Assembly: GCA_038040485.1 (NCBI GenBank) | Contig: JBBPIE010000037.1 | Coordinates: 1 to 64,000 of the forward strand | Direction of reading: 5' to 3' | Source: Onstottus_B arcticum | GTDB taxonomy: Bacteria > Acidobacteriota > Blastocatellia > UBA7656 | Length of the DNA: 64,000 nucleotides | Shown: piece by piece, positions 45,801 to 54,300 of the stretch | Layout: every line of letters begins with the position of its first letter | How positions within the stretch are numbered: the stretch's first letter is position 1 | Program-made: the position numbers and the translations under genes | Notes under the pieces: model-generated | Told to the model about the DNA's origin: nothing | Databases searched by the model: none | Seen by the model: only the letters and a program-made list of their open reading frames with translations

Positions 45801-47336
45801 GCAGGGCACAACCTTGCTGTTTTGTCAGTGGCGTTTTCGCCGGACGGGCGGACGCTGGCTTCGGGGAGTTCTGACCACACGGTGAGGCTGTGGGACGTGG
45901 AACGCCAGCAGGAGATCAAGACACTCGAAGGGCACAAGTCTGCTGTCCTTTCAGTGGTGTTTGTTGGTAGGGATATGCTGGCCTCGGCCAGCGCTGACCA
46001 CACGGTGAAACTGTGGGACGTGAAGAGCCGGCAGGAGATTAAGACGCTCGCAGGGCACAGCTCTGCTGTCTTGTCAGTGGCGTTTTCGCCCTATGGGTAT
46101 TGGGTGGCCTCGGCGAGTGCTGACGGAACGGTGAAGCTGTGGTTCGTGGCGAACCCGCAGGAGGGGGAGACGCTGGCTGGGCACAAGTCTGCTGTCTTGT
46201 CAGTGGCGTATTCGCCGGACGGGCAGACACTGGCTTCGGGGAGTGCTGACCACACGGTGAAACTATGGGACGTGAAACGCCAACAGGAGGTCAAGACGCT
46301 CGAAGGGCACAAGTCTGCTGTCGTATCAGTGGCGTTTTCGCCCGACGGGCAGACGCTTGCCTCGGCGAGTTATGACGGGACGGTGAAGCTGTGGGACGTG
46401 CAGAGCCGGCAGGAAACCGAGACGCTCACAGGGCACAAGTCTGCTGTCATGTCGGTGGCGTTTTCGCCCGACGGGCGGACGCTGGCCTCGGCCAGCGAAG
46501 ACCAGATGGTGAAGCTTTGGAGTGTGCAGAGCCAGCAGGAAACCGAGACGCTCGCACGGCACAATCTTTCTGTCGGGTCAATGGCGTTTTCGCCCGACGG
46601 GCGGACCCTGGCTTCGAGGAGTTCTGACGACACGGTGAAACTATGGGACGTGGAGCGCCAGCAGGAGATCGGTACGCTCACAGGGCACAAGGAGTTTGTC
46701 GTATCAGTAGCGTTTTCGCCCGATGGGCGGACGCTGGCCTCGGCGAGTGCTGACCATACGGTGAAGCTGTGGGATGTGCAGAGCCTGCAGGAGATCGGTA
46801 CGCTCGCAGGGCACAAGGAGGCTGTCCTATCGGTGGCGTTTTCGCCCGACGGGCGGACGCTGGCTTCGGCGAGTGGTGACCGTAACGGGAGTTCTGACAA
46901 TACGGTTAAGCTTTGGGACCTGGCGAGCCGGCGGGAGATCAAGACGCTCGAAGGGCACACAAATGCTGTCTTTTCTGTGGTGTTTTCGCCCGACGGGAGG
47001 ATGCTGGCCTCGGCGAGTGCTGACCATACGGTGAAGCTGTGGGGAGTGGAGAGCCGCAACGAGATCAAGACGCTCGAAGGGCACAAGGATGTGGTCTCGT
47101 CAGTGGCGTTTTCACCTGATGGGCGGACACTGGCCTCTGCGAGTTATGACAATACGGTGAAGCTCTGGGACGTGCAGAGCCAGCAGGAGATCAAGACGCT
47201 CGGCGGGCACGAGTATTTCTCGTCAGTGGCGTTTTCGACCGACGGGCGGACGCTGGCCTCAGTGAGTTCTGAACATACGGTGCTATGGATCGGAGCTACG
47301 GATGAAGAGATTGCACGACAGCGGAACAAGCCATAA
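42846..47336 (+). CDS. STAND-type NTPase (nSTAND1) - transmembrane - WD40 repeat sensor
   Basis: 1496 residues. The family opening NPFPGLRPFDFEESHLFFGR is at residues 17-36. Walker A GTSGSGKS is at 57-64 and Walker B LLVLVDQFEELF at about 153-164. The sensor region MRSDFLGDCAQFWDLP and the LTRDQLREAI block follow. A winged-helix-like part lies near 340-400 (LIDISHESLIRGWERLRNWV). A coiled segment leads to one hydrophobic helix near 548-573. Residues 652-1480 are 20 WD40 repeats of mostly 42 residues, almost identical in sequence. STAND proteins act as ligand-triggered switches; here the WD40 fan is the presumed sensor. It overlaps the TIR gene by ATGA. The product could be membrane-anchored with exported repeats. 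Confidence 0.9.
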   Translation: MSMELTEASAEIGTPTNPFPGLRPFDFEESHLFFGRDGQSEQLISKLGRTRFLAVVGTSGSGKSSLVRAGLLPALLGGFMPSAGSGWRVAIVRPGNDPVGNLARALNAPEVFGSEIEENVGIQNAITDANLRRGSRGLVEAVRQNAMPQNENLLVLVDQFEELFRFAREASRKTKDESERYQNDAAAFVKLLLEAHSQREANIYVVLTMRSDFLGDCAQFWDLPETVNESQYLTPRLTRDQLREAITGPTAVGGGEITQRLVNRLLNDVGDNQDQLPVLQHLLMRAWDEWKEKRLEVEVKQGEGTVRRPHREVHEGEAIDLCCYEAVGGMAEALSRHADEAFNELPDDRHREVTEKVFKALTEKGPDNREIRRPIMLGEICAVTHSALAEVVTVVDTFRLPGRSFLMPPAAVALNSESLIDISHESLIRGWERLRNWVEEEARSARIYRRLAETAVLYEAGEAALWGDPDLQMALNWHDHIEPNKAWAQRYHPAFEAAIEFLEKSKQQQFEEIAERDSEQREKIEQAEALAEARRRELEVKARSASRLRRLAAALVVAAVLALVAAAIAFSGYRRANDAKRQAEDQRRLANTTTYVANMNLARSEFDSGNAPRGYDLLNSYLPPTGASPGEDLRSFYWYYLWRERHNEKDTLGGHANTVESVAFSPDGRMLASASADHTVKLWDVENRQEIITLEGLSDTVFSVAFSPDGNSLASGSGDGMVKLWDVKSRHEIKTLEGHRAFVSSVAFSPNGRILASASGDWTVKLWDMETRQEIKALYGHSRYLRSVAFSPNGRTIASAGDDNTVKLWDAQSRQEIKTLAGHRDHVQSVAFSPDGRTLASASSDHTVKLWDVESRKEIKTLAGHKEAVTSLAFSPDGQTLASASYDRTVKLWDVESRREIKTLAGHKFAVLSVAFSPDGRTLASASEDQMVKLWDVQSRQTLAGHKLAVESVVFSPDGHTLASASADHTVKLWDVQSRQEIKTLAGHNLAVLSVAFSPDGRTLASGSSDHTVRLWDVERQQEIKTLEGHKSAVLSVVFVGRDMLASASADHTVKLWDVKSRQEIKTLAGHSSAVLSVAFSPYGYWVASASADGTVKLWFVANPQEGETLAGHKSAVLSVAYSPDGQTLASGSADHTVKLWDVKRQQEVKTLEGHKSAVVSVAFSPDGQTLASASYDGTVKLWDVQSRQETETLTGHKSAVMSVAFSPDGRTLASASEDQMVKLWSVQSQQETETLARHNLSVGSMAFSPDGRTLASRSSDDTVKLWDVERQQEIGTLTGHKEFVVSVAFSPDGRTLASASADHTVKLWDVQSLQEIGTLAGHKEAVLSVAFSPDGRTLASASGDRNGSSDNTVKLWDLASRREIKTLEGHTNAVFSVVFSPDGRMLASASADHTVKLWGVESRNEIKTLEGHKDVVSSVAFSPDGRTLASASYDNTVKLWDVQSQQEIKTLGGHEYFSSVAFSTDGRTLASVSSEHTVLWIGATDEEIARQRNKP
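44799..47300 (+). repeat. Tandem array of 20 nearly identical 126-bp WD40 units
   Basis: Each unit encodes LxGHxxxVxSVAFSPDGR followed by LASASxDxTVKLWDV and a short connector. Irregular units: the 7th ends early (SRQTLAGHK, short by four codons), the 10th has VFVGRDM in place of the usual SPDG stretch, and the 17th carries a six-residue insertion (RNGSSD). Differences cluster at a few positions: two residues after the GH, the residue before the aspartate in SASxD, and the residue after it. High nucleotide similarity implies recent expansion or homogenisation. Confidence 0.9.
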
Positions 47337-47724
47337 TGCAACTTGTTGCCGGAGTGAAAACCTTCGCGTTCGTGCATTCAGCCGGTCCAACGGTGGTCTA
47401 AGGACGCTGCCATAGGAAGCAGGCAAGTTGATGGCATTGATCTCGACATTGCCTGTTTGGCTTGAGGCACTCGAAACAGACAGCGTAACCCTCCGGCTCC
47501 GACGGAAGATAGGACCGAGTGCCACGTTTTTATGGCCTTCTTGTCCCGGTTCGTCGGACGCATAACCCGCTGCCCGAAGCTCCAACGCACAAGACACAAT
47601 CTTCTACTGATCACCATCCTGATCGTGGAAGTCGTCGGCACGGCGCTGGCTATCAGACAGCAGCTGTTCGGGCCAAGGACGCAGATGGCAACCTGGCACT
47701 GTCATCTCCGCTAGCCTGGCACAG
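47337..47724. other. Degraded region after the STAND gene
   Basis: No intact gene. Short open frames exist on both strands but show neither family motifs nor good start signals. It precedes a recognisable STAND gene fragment, so it is probably decayed DNA left by rearrangement. Confidence 0.45.
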
Positions 47725-47814
47725 TTTTCTCGGTGACTGCGCTCAGTTCTGGGATCTGCCCGAAACGGTCAACGAGAGTCAGTACCTGACACCGCGACTG
47801 ACACGCGATCAACT
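47725..47814 (+). pseudogene. 90-bp fragment of a second nSTAND gene
   Basis: It matches 43481-43570 of the intact STAND gene without gaps. I count nine differences, all synonymous, and the fragment still encodes FLGDCAQFWDLPETVNES followed by QYLTPRLTRDQL. It lies in a 112-codon open frame that lacks the rest of the ATPase. The pattern indicates descent from a paralogue that had evolved under protein-level selection before being truncated. Confidence 0.8.
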
Positions 47815-47856
47815 CATCCAGCTTCTTCACATCGAGCGCCGAGAATACCCGGCTTA

Positions 47857-48453
47857 GTGTTTGCTGGTGTTACTGGCGGGTTCTTCCTACTCGGCAGATA
47901 CCTCACCACAATAAGTGATAGCAACACTGTGCGAGTGTGGTTCTTGCGGCAAGACGACCTGATCGAAGAGGCATGCCGACGGTTGCCCCGTAACCTGTCC
48001 GTAGAGGAGTGGCATAAGTACGTTCAAGACGATGCGTACCGCAAGACTTGTCCTAAATTACCGTGACGCGACGGGCCATTGGGGTGTCCTGCCAAGCTCA
48101 AGAACAGGCGAAATACAGTCGCGCCATGGAGTTATCGGAGTATCGGATAGACGAATGGTGACCAGCGCCAACGTCCGTACATTTCTTCGAGATTCCTCTG
48201 CCGCTCCAAAAGGACGGAATTACCGCGATAGTCGGGTCTTGCTCGAGCGCTCATCGGTAATATCAAGGGTGCAATTGAGGACTTTCAGGAATGCGTCGAC
48301 CGCGCTGAGGACGAGGAGCTACGCCTCCAACGCCAACGCTGGATCGAGGCCCTACGCGCAGGCAAGAATCCTTTCACGCCCGAAGAGCTTAACGAAGCTA
48401 CGCGATCACTAGCCCCGAAGAACCTGGATATCCAATTCAACCTGGGAACCTAG
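47857..48453 (+). pseudogene. C-terminal remnants of a WD40/TPR STAND-type sensor gene
   Basis: Two readable pieces lie in the same frame but with stops between. The first (to 48066) ends a WD40 blade and the conserved tail of such proteins: DSNTVRVWFLRQDDLIEEAC, RRLPRNLSVEEWHKYVQD, YRKTCPKLP. The second (about 48215-48453) reads SGLARALIGNIKGAIEDFQ, RAEDEELRLQRQRWIEAL and RAGKNPFTPEEL, the closing TPR region found in STAND or caspase-linked proteins, ending at TAG 48451-48453. Stops and frameshifts lie between them. Together with the 90-bp ATPase fragment they represent a deleted sensor gene that once stood between the intact STAND gene and the second DUF4231 copy. Confidence 0.68.
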
Positions 48454-48464
48454 CGCTTCTGCGA

Positions 48465-48900
48465 GTTACTGGCGGGTTCTTCCTTTTGCTGGTGCACGTT
48501 GACCCAGATTGCGTTTTCCCGTGAGATCAACGATTCAACCCGATCCACAAACAGCGCTAGCTTATCCGGCGCCGCTGCATATGGACCAATCTCTGCTTCG
48601 TAGAAATACCTTTCCTGCTTGAGCGTTTCTGCGATCTGGCGGAAGTTCATCCAGTTCTCCTGGAACTTGAACGCCTTCAGCGCGGATGTGCCGATGGCCA
48701 GCAGCAGCGACAGACCAGCCGCTGCCCACCTGAAGTACTCTGTCTGGTTCGTAGAAACAACCAGTACCGGCATGACCGCCGTTCATGCTCCATTGAAACC
48801 GGTTGTACATCCTCTTATTAGTTGTGGCCTGCGAGTCGTAGTATCCAATCGCGTCGCGGTAGCGTTCATTTAGATATTCTTCGAACTTCTCGTCGGTCAT
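48465..48900 (-). pseudogene. DUF4231 (SLATT-like) gene, second copy, frameshifted
   Basis: The N-terminal part from ATG 48900 (DEKFEEYLNERYRDAIGYYD) and the C-terminal part to about 48465 (MPVLVVSTNQTEYFRWAAAG onward) match the intact gene at 40239-40688. Near 48780 an 8-bp net loss (six bases, GTTCAT, stand where the other copy has 14) destroys the start of TM1 and shifts the frame. The promoter and ribosome-binding region are conserved. It lies divergently to the TIR-cyclase gene. The downstream piece has its own ATG and could make a truncated one-TM protein. Confidence 0.85.
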
Positions 48901-49044
48901 TACGTCCCTCCAGTCCCCCTCGTCGTCATTGATTAGCAGACGGGTTCCTCCGATGGATCAACCAAGCGTTGCGAATCGTGAAAGAGTCTGAGCGGTGTTT
49001 ATCTTCTCAGACGGACTCATAGATCCGGTCGCTGGGAGCGGCCA

Positions 49045-49073
49045 ACTCTAAACCGCGACGCCATTGTTGTCAA
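49045..49073 (-). promoter_or_regulatory. Promoter of the second DUF4231 copy
   Basis: TTGACA (49068-49073) and TAGAGT (49045-49050) on the minus strand with a 17-bp spacer, identical in layout to 40822-40850. Confidence 0.6.
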
Positions 49074-49123
49074 TTGTGCGAGACATGGCTCTCATCGGTG
49101 GCGGCGAAGGACACAGCCGCTGC

Positions 49124-49153
49124 TTGCCCCTGGCTAATGGTGGACTGTACAAT
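49124..49153 (+). promoter_or_regulatory. Candidate promoter of the TIR-cyclase gene
   Basis: TTGCCC (49124-49129) and TACAAT (49148-49153) are 18 bp apart, 24 bp before the ATG at 49177. It is divergent from the DUF4231 copy-2 promoter about 50 bp away. Confidence 0.45.
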
Positions 49154-49176
49154 CCGCGCCGATAGAGGAAACTACA

Positions 49177-51081
49177 ATGCCTGAGCAAGTCCGCGATCAG
49201 GTCTTCGTCAGTTACAGTCATAAGGACAAGAAGTGGCTCGAGAAGCTCCACACCACGTTGATGCCCCTGGTGCGTCAGGGAACGGTCAGCGTCTGGGTGG
49301 ATACAGAAATTCAGACTGGTGCAAAGTGGAAGGATGAGATTGAAAGGGCGCTCGCATCAGCGAAGGTAGCCGTACTGCTGGTCAGCCAGAATTTTCTTGC
49401 CTCGCATTTCATCGTCGAGCAGGAGCTGCCGCCGCTTCTGGAAGCAGCCGAGCGCGAAGGCGCAACCATCATCTGGGTAGCCGTCAGCGCGAGCCTCTAT
49501 GAAGAAACCGACATCGCCAAGTATCAGGCCGCCAACGATCCGACCCGCCCACTGGATAGCTTAAAGGGCGCTGACCTGAACAAAGAACTGGTCAGCATCG
49601 CCCGAAAGATTAAGGCCGCCGCAAACCCTTTAGCCGGCCCGCCGCACGAAGTCGAGCCGGGTGCGGCGGGTCTTTCATCGGCAACCGGATCGGCGGCTCT
49701 GCGAAAACGTAGCGGAGCGCGGCCGCCCTCGCGCCCGGCTAGTCCGCCTGCCGCAACCGCCCAAAGCATCCCGCAGAGCCAGCCACTATCGGCGCTTGAG
49801 ATAGCACACGTCTTATCGGCGGAGATCGTCGACTATGCGACGCTCCCGATGGATCAGCAGGGCCGCTTGCTGGGCCGGCTGATAAGAATCATGTCGGAAA
49901 CGTCTGAGTTTCGGCGTTCGCAGTCGGACGATCAATTGATTGGCATGCCGACCGATCACGGGATGACGCTGGTGTTTTTTGGCGACCCGGTGAGGCCAGT
50001 GCGATGCGCCACGGAAATCGCTCGCGGGCTTCAGAGCTATCCCGAGATGAAGCTGCGAATCGGAATCCACAGCGGACCCGTGTATCGCATGGCGGGCATC
50101 GACGCGCGCGCAAACGTAGCTGGTGAAGGAATCAAAACTGCGCAGCGAATCATGAACTGCGGCGACCCCGGCCACATACTTCTCTCGAGGCCCGTCGCCG
50201 ATACGCTGAGCCAGCTCGGCAACTGGTCAAAAAGTCTTACCGACCTCGGCGAGCGTGAAATTACACCCGGCGCTCGGCTCCAGTTGTTCAACCTCTGCAC
50301 AGGCGAGGTGGGAAACCCCGATCAGCCTCGAGCGATAACCGGAGCATTGGCCTCACCGACGGCTACTTCTGCAGCGGCGTCATCCGTCACGAAAAAGGTG
50401 AGACCTGTTTTTATGCTCGCGGCCGTTTTGGTCGTCGCGGCTCTGATCGCCGGCTACTTGATTCTAAAGGGCGAGAAGCAGGCAGTACCTCCGCTTCTTA
50501 GCGCTGAGTTCGCAGAGAACTTCATGAGTCTTGAAAAATGGGAGGCGCCGCCCACCGGTTGGAGCTTTGCGAATGAGAGTCTTCAAATCGAAAACCAGCC
50601 GCTGCTCGGCTACCCGCGCGACGTGCACTGCGGCGACTTCACGATGACGTTTCACTTGAAGCTCATAAACGACGGCGGCGCTGCGTGGGCGCTGCGCGTA
50701 AATGACCCGGCCAACTATTACCTGTTCTACCTTTGTGGTCCCAGCGGAATGAGTCCGAACACCTTTCTCACGTACGTCGTGCGGGATGGCAAGACAATCC
50801 AGAAACTAGCCGACAAACTAGTCGTTCACCTTGTCGCTGACGGCGAATACCAGATCACCATCGCCGCGAAGGGCAATCAAATCAGCCATAGGATCAAGAC
50901 GGACAAAACCAGGCCTGAGTATGAGCTGGACGAAGCGGGTGAGTTTCGAAATCTGGGTTTGTTCGTGGATGTCGACAACACATACCCCACCGGCGGCGTT
51001 GGGTTTCGAACCTTCGCCAGCGAGAAGTTTGCGGTCCACGGTCTGTACGTTCGGCCGCCTGGGCTGGAGCTGCCGGAGTAG
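49177..51081 (+). CDS. TIR domain - nucleotidyl cyclase - transmembrane - lectin-like fusion
   Basis: 634 residues. The TIR domain (about 5-150) is closely related to that of the TIR-TPR gene: DQVFVSYSHKDKKWLEKLH, TGAKWKDEIERALASAKVAV, VEQELPPLLEAAERE. A Pro/Ala-rich linker leads to a class III nucleotidyl cyclase homology domain (about 205-370): AHVLSAEIVDYATL, MTLVFFGDP, LRIGIHSGPVYRM and ANVAGEGIKTAQRIMNCG. The first metal-binding site reads E-I-V-D rather than the usual D-I-x-G, so catalysis is uncertain. A TM helix lies at about 408-428 (FMLAAVLVVAALIAGYLIL). The last ~200 residues are a beta-sandwich resembling DUF1080/LamG-like domains (GDFTMTFHLKLINDG; VGFRTFASEKFAVHGLYV). Presumably an exported sensor drives cytoplasmic cyclase/TIR activity. 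Confidence 0.82.
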   Translation: MPEQVRDQVFVSYSHKDKKWLEKLHTTLMPLVRQGTVSVWVDTEIQTGAKWKDEIERALASAKVAVLLVSQNFLASHFIVEQELPPLLEAAEREGATIIWVAVSASLYEETDIAKYQAANDPTRPLDSLKGADLNKELVSIARKIKAAANPLAGPPHEVEPGAAGLSSATGSAALRKRSGARPPSRPASPPAATAQSIPQSQPLSALEIAHVLSAEIVDYATLPMDQQGRLLGRLIRIMSETSEFRRSQSDDQLIGMPTDHGMTLVFFGDPVRPVRCATEIARGLQSYPEMKLRIGIHSGPVYRMAGIDARANVAGEGIKTAQRIMNCGDPGHILLSRPVADTLSQLGNWSKSLTDLGEREITPGARLQLFNLCTGEVGNPDQPRAITGALASPTATSAAASSVTKKVRPVFMLAAVLVVAALIAGYLILKGEKQAVPPLLSAEFAENFMSLEKWEAPPTGWSFANESLQIENQPLLGYPRDVHCGDFTMTFHLKLINDGGAAWALRVNDPANYYLFYLCGPSGMSPNTFLTYVVRDGKTIQKLADKLVVHLVADGEYQITIAAKGNQISHRIKTDKTRPEYELDEAGEFRNLGLFVDVDNTYPTGGVGFRTFASEKFAVHGLYVRPPGLELPE

Positions 51082-51327
51082 GACCGATTGCGCCCCGCCA
51101 ACCGATGACATATGATACCGGCGTCTCGCGGCGCCCCGTGATGTGGTTCTCTAACAGACGATCTACTAGGTAGCAGATAGAGGAGCAGCCGCAGTTTGGA
51201 ATTGTCACACTGGTCCTTAAAAATGGGTTGAAGCCAAGATACGGAACGTCCCGCAGGGGCTAAGCCCGCCTCACTCATTGCTGATTGCCGCGGCGCCTGA
51301 AGCGCTGAAAGGAACGCGGTGAATACG
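51082..51327. repeat. Upstream region shared by the two FG-GAP paralogues (copy 1)
   Basis: About 240 bp with clear similarity to 55570-55816, including a GATGACATAT word, a TCTCTAACAGAC word and GAAAGGAACGCGGT just before the start. It holds no gene. The duplicated unit therefore includes the promoter region. Confidence 0.7.
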
Positions 51328-54300
51328 ATGCGAACCTCGGGAAAACGCCCCAATGAATCTGGCGCTTCATCGCTTGCCAGCTTTCGGATGAAGCTCTGTT
51401 TCGCGGTCTGCGTGATTCTGGTAGTCGCGCTTGGGTGGAGCGTTGCTCGCTTCTCCCGGACTGGCAAAGCTGCGACAATATCGCGCGCGCGGCTTAGCGA
51501 GACCACATCTGTTCACGCCAGTGGCCGCGGCAATCCGACCATTAACCTGAGCGACGGCCGCGACGTTCTTACTTCCTATTCAGGCCCGGCAGCGCTCATA
51601 CGCGTCCTGGAACAAAACCTCGCTCAACCGCTCTCGCTTGCTTCCGCGGATTTCGATGAGGACGGAGTTCCTGATTTGATCTGCGGCTACGGTCACTCAG
51701 GGACGGGCATCGTCTCGATGCTGGGAGGCAATGTTGATTCGATTCATCCCAACTCCGCAGAGGCCCAGGAGCGAAAGATCAAAGGCGAGTTCACAGATTC
51801 ACCTTTTCTCTCGCCCGCGCGTGTCTTTGCGCTGCCGATCAAGCCTGATTTTACTGGAGCGGGAGACTTCGATGCCGACGGCCACTGGGACGTGGTGGCG
51901 GCATCGCGTTCTAGCAGTGCGCTTTACTTGCTGCCGGGAGATGGAAAGGGGAACTTCGGCGCGGTGAGGCAAACTTTTCTGCCGGGAACAGTGAGCGCAC
52001 TCGTAACGGGTGAGATCAACCGGCGAGATGGATTGGAAGATGTCGTCGTGGCAATTAAGGGAGAAGCCGGCGCGAAGGCGCTGGTGTTTGAAGGACCTGA
52101 GGGGGCGCTGCGAGCCGAGCCCGAAGTATTCGACTTGCCCGAGAAAGCTAATGCTCTTGCTCTTGGCCAGTTGGATGACGAGTACACGATAGACCTTGCT
52201 GTTGCGGCGGGCCGCGAGTTGATAGTCGTGCGCGGCCGAGATCGGCAGCTTAGTTTGAGCGAGGTAAAGCGAGCTAAAGTACCAAAAGCACAGTTAAGCA
52301 GACGAGCATTCCCCTACAACATCAGATCGGTGGCAGCGGGGCAATTCGCAGATGGGAACGGCACCGGTCTATCGATGCTGCTCGAAGGCGGAAGAGTTGA
52401 GCTGTTGAGCGTAATGCCTGGAGGAATCACGAAGACCGCGGAGCTTGATTCAGCAGGCTCGTCAGGAGCGAAGCAGTTGATAACAGCCAGGGTGTCGAGC
52501 TCGGCGCGTGATGACCTGGTGATAATGGATTCAGCCGCCAGGCAGATCCATATACTGAGTACCGGAAAGCAGACCGCCGGACCGAGAATGAATATGTCCG
52601 CGGCGCTTGAATCGGAAGCTGAGCCGGTGGCGATGCTGACAATGAGATTGAACGAAGATGCTTTGACGGATTTAGTGGTCATGAAGTCCGGCGGAAGCAG
52701 CCCGGCTGTCCTGATAACTCTCGCACCGGCGGTTTTCGGCGTCACTGAAAACGCTGACGGTGGGCTTGGATCACTAAGACAGGCAATCATCGACGCCAAT
52801 AATAGTCCAGGAGCAGACACAATAAACTTCGCGATTCCAGCCTCGCAAGAAAAGGTTATTTTACTGCAAAGCCCGCTGCCCGAAGTGACGGAAGCGGTTA
52901 CGATCGACGGGACAACTCAGCCCGGTTATGCAGAATCGCCGGTCGTCGCTATAAGAAGAGGAGGCACCGGATCAACTTTGAAAATCTCTGGTGGCAACTC
53001 TACCGTGAGGGGCTTGGATATATGCAGCCTGTTAAGCGGGCGTGTAGTTCCTCTGTCCGATCTGGAGATTGTCGGCGTGGGAGGGAACCGAGTTGAAGGA
53101 AACGTTTTCAGCGCAGCAGGAGCAGTAATAAGGAGTTCCGAGAACATAGTAGGCGGCACTGCGTCCGGGGCAGGCAACAGGTTTGCGGCCAACCTCAATT
53201 TATTGACTTCTTTACGACTAACCGGTCAGGGTGCATTCAACAATCAGATTCAAGGCAATTCCTTTACTCAACGCGAAACCTGTCTGGTTGAACCCTTGTT
53301 CCAGTGCGGCACCGGCATTGTCATCGATGCGCCAAACAATGTTGTCGGAGGGGCTACGCCTCAGGCGCGAAATATTATCTCCGGGCCGGGTCTATTCAAT
53401 AATGTAATTGTGTTCTCAGGAGCCGGTAACCTGGTGCAGGGCAATTTCATTGGGGTCGATGATACAGGCGCACGTGCGACAGGAAGTTTCAGTGGAGTCA
53501 ATGTAAGAGCTAACAATACGACCATAGGAGGGACCACGCCCCAGGCTCGTAACGTCATCTCCGGCAATTTTAACGATGGGATATCCATACTGGGCCTGGA
53601 GGCGGAAGGAGACACAGGCATTCTGATTCAGGGAAACTTTATAGGCACCGACGTGACAGGGACAAAGGCCCTGGGCAATGGCGTCGGAGTAACCCTTGTC
53701 TTAGCAAGAGGGACGATTGTCGGAGGTGATATACCCGCAGCGCGTAACATAATCTCCGGCAATCGTGGTAAGGGTGTAGGAATTGGCTTGGCTTCATCAA
53801 ATGCTTGTTTTGGGACTTCCTTTCCTCCTGGCTCACGTTCTGAAACCATTGGGAATTTTATCGGCACCGATGTAAGCGGTACTCAACCATTGGGAAACGG
53901 AGTCGATGGTGTCAACGTACGTGCAGATGCATTCAGCCACTTAATCAAGGGCAACCTCATCGCTTTCAACGGCGGAAACGGGGTTAGCGTTTCGGGCGGC
54001 GGTTCCGGAGTGGATCCGGGCGCGCCTGCCTTGAGTATTCAAATTCTCGAAAACTCTGTTTTCTCAAATGGTGGCCTGGCGATTGACCTTGGAGAGGACG
54101 GCGTTACACCGAATGACCCGCGCGACCCGGACGAGGGGGCAAACCTGAGGCAGAATTTCCCTGTCTTGACCAGCAGCACAACCGACCTCTCAAACACAAC
54201 TATTCAGGGAAACTTCAACAGCAATCCTAACCAAACTTTCACAATCGAATTCTTCTCCAATCCAGCCGATGAAAGCTCTGGTGTTCAAGCTTTGGCCATC

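Noticed and set aside
44799..47300. Regular 126-bp repeats as a possible CRISPR-like array
   Set aside because: The repeats are in frame, encode WD40 units and have no unique spacers.
47378..47641. Open frames on both strands after the STAND gene
   Set aside because: Low-quality compositions without family motifs in a region with other pseudogene fragments; likely decayed DNA.
53361..53867. Long minus-strand open frames inside the beta-helix gene
   Set aside because: They are antisense shadows of the regular glycine-rich helix repeats.
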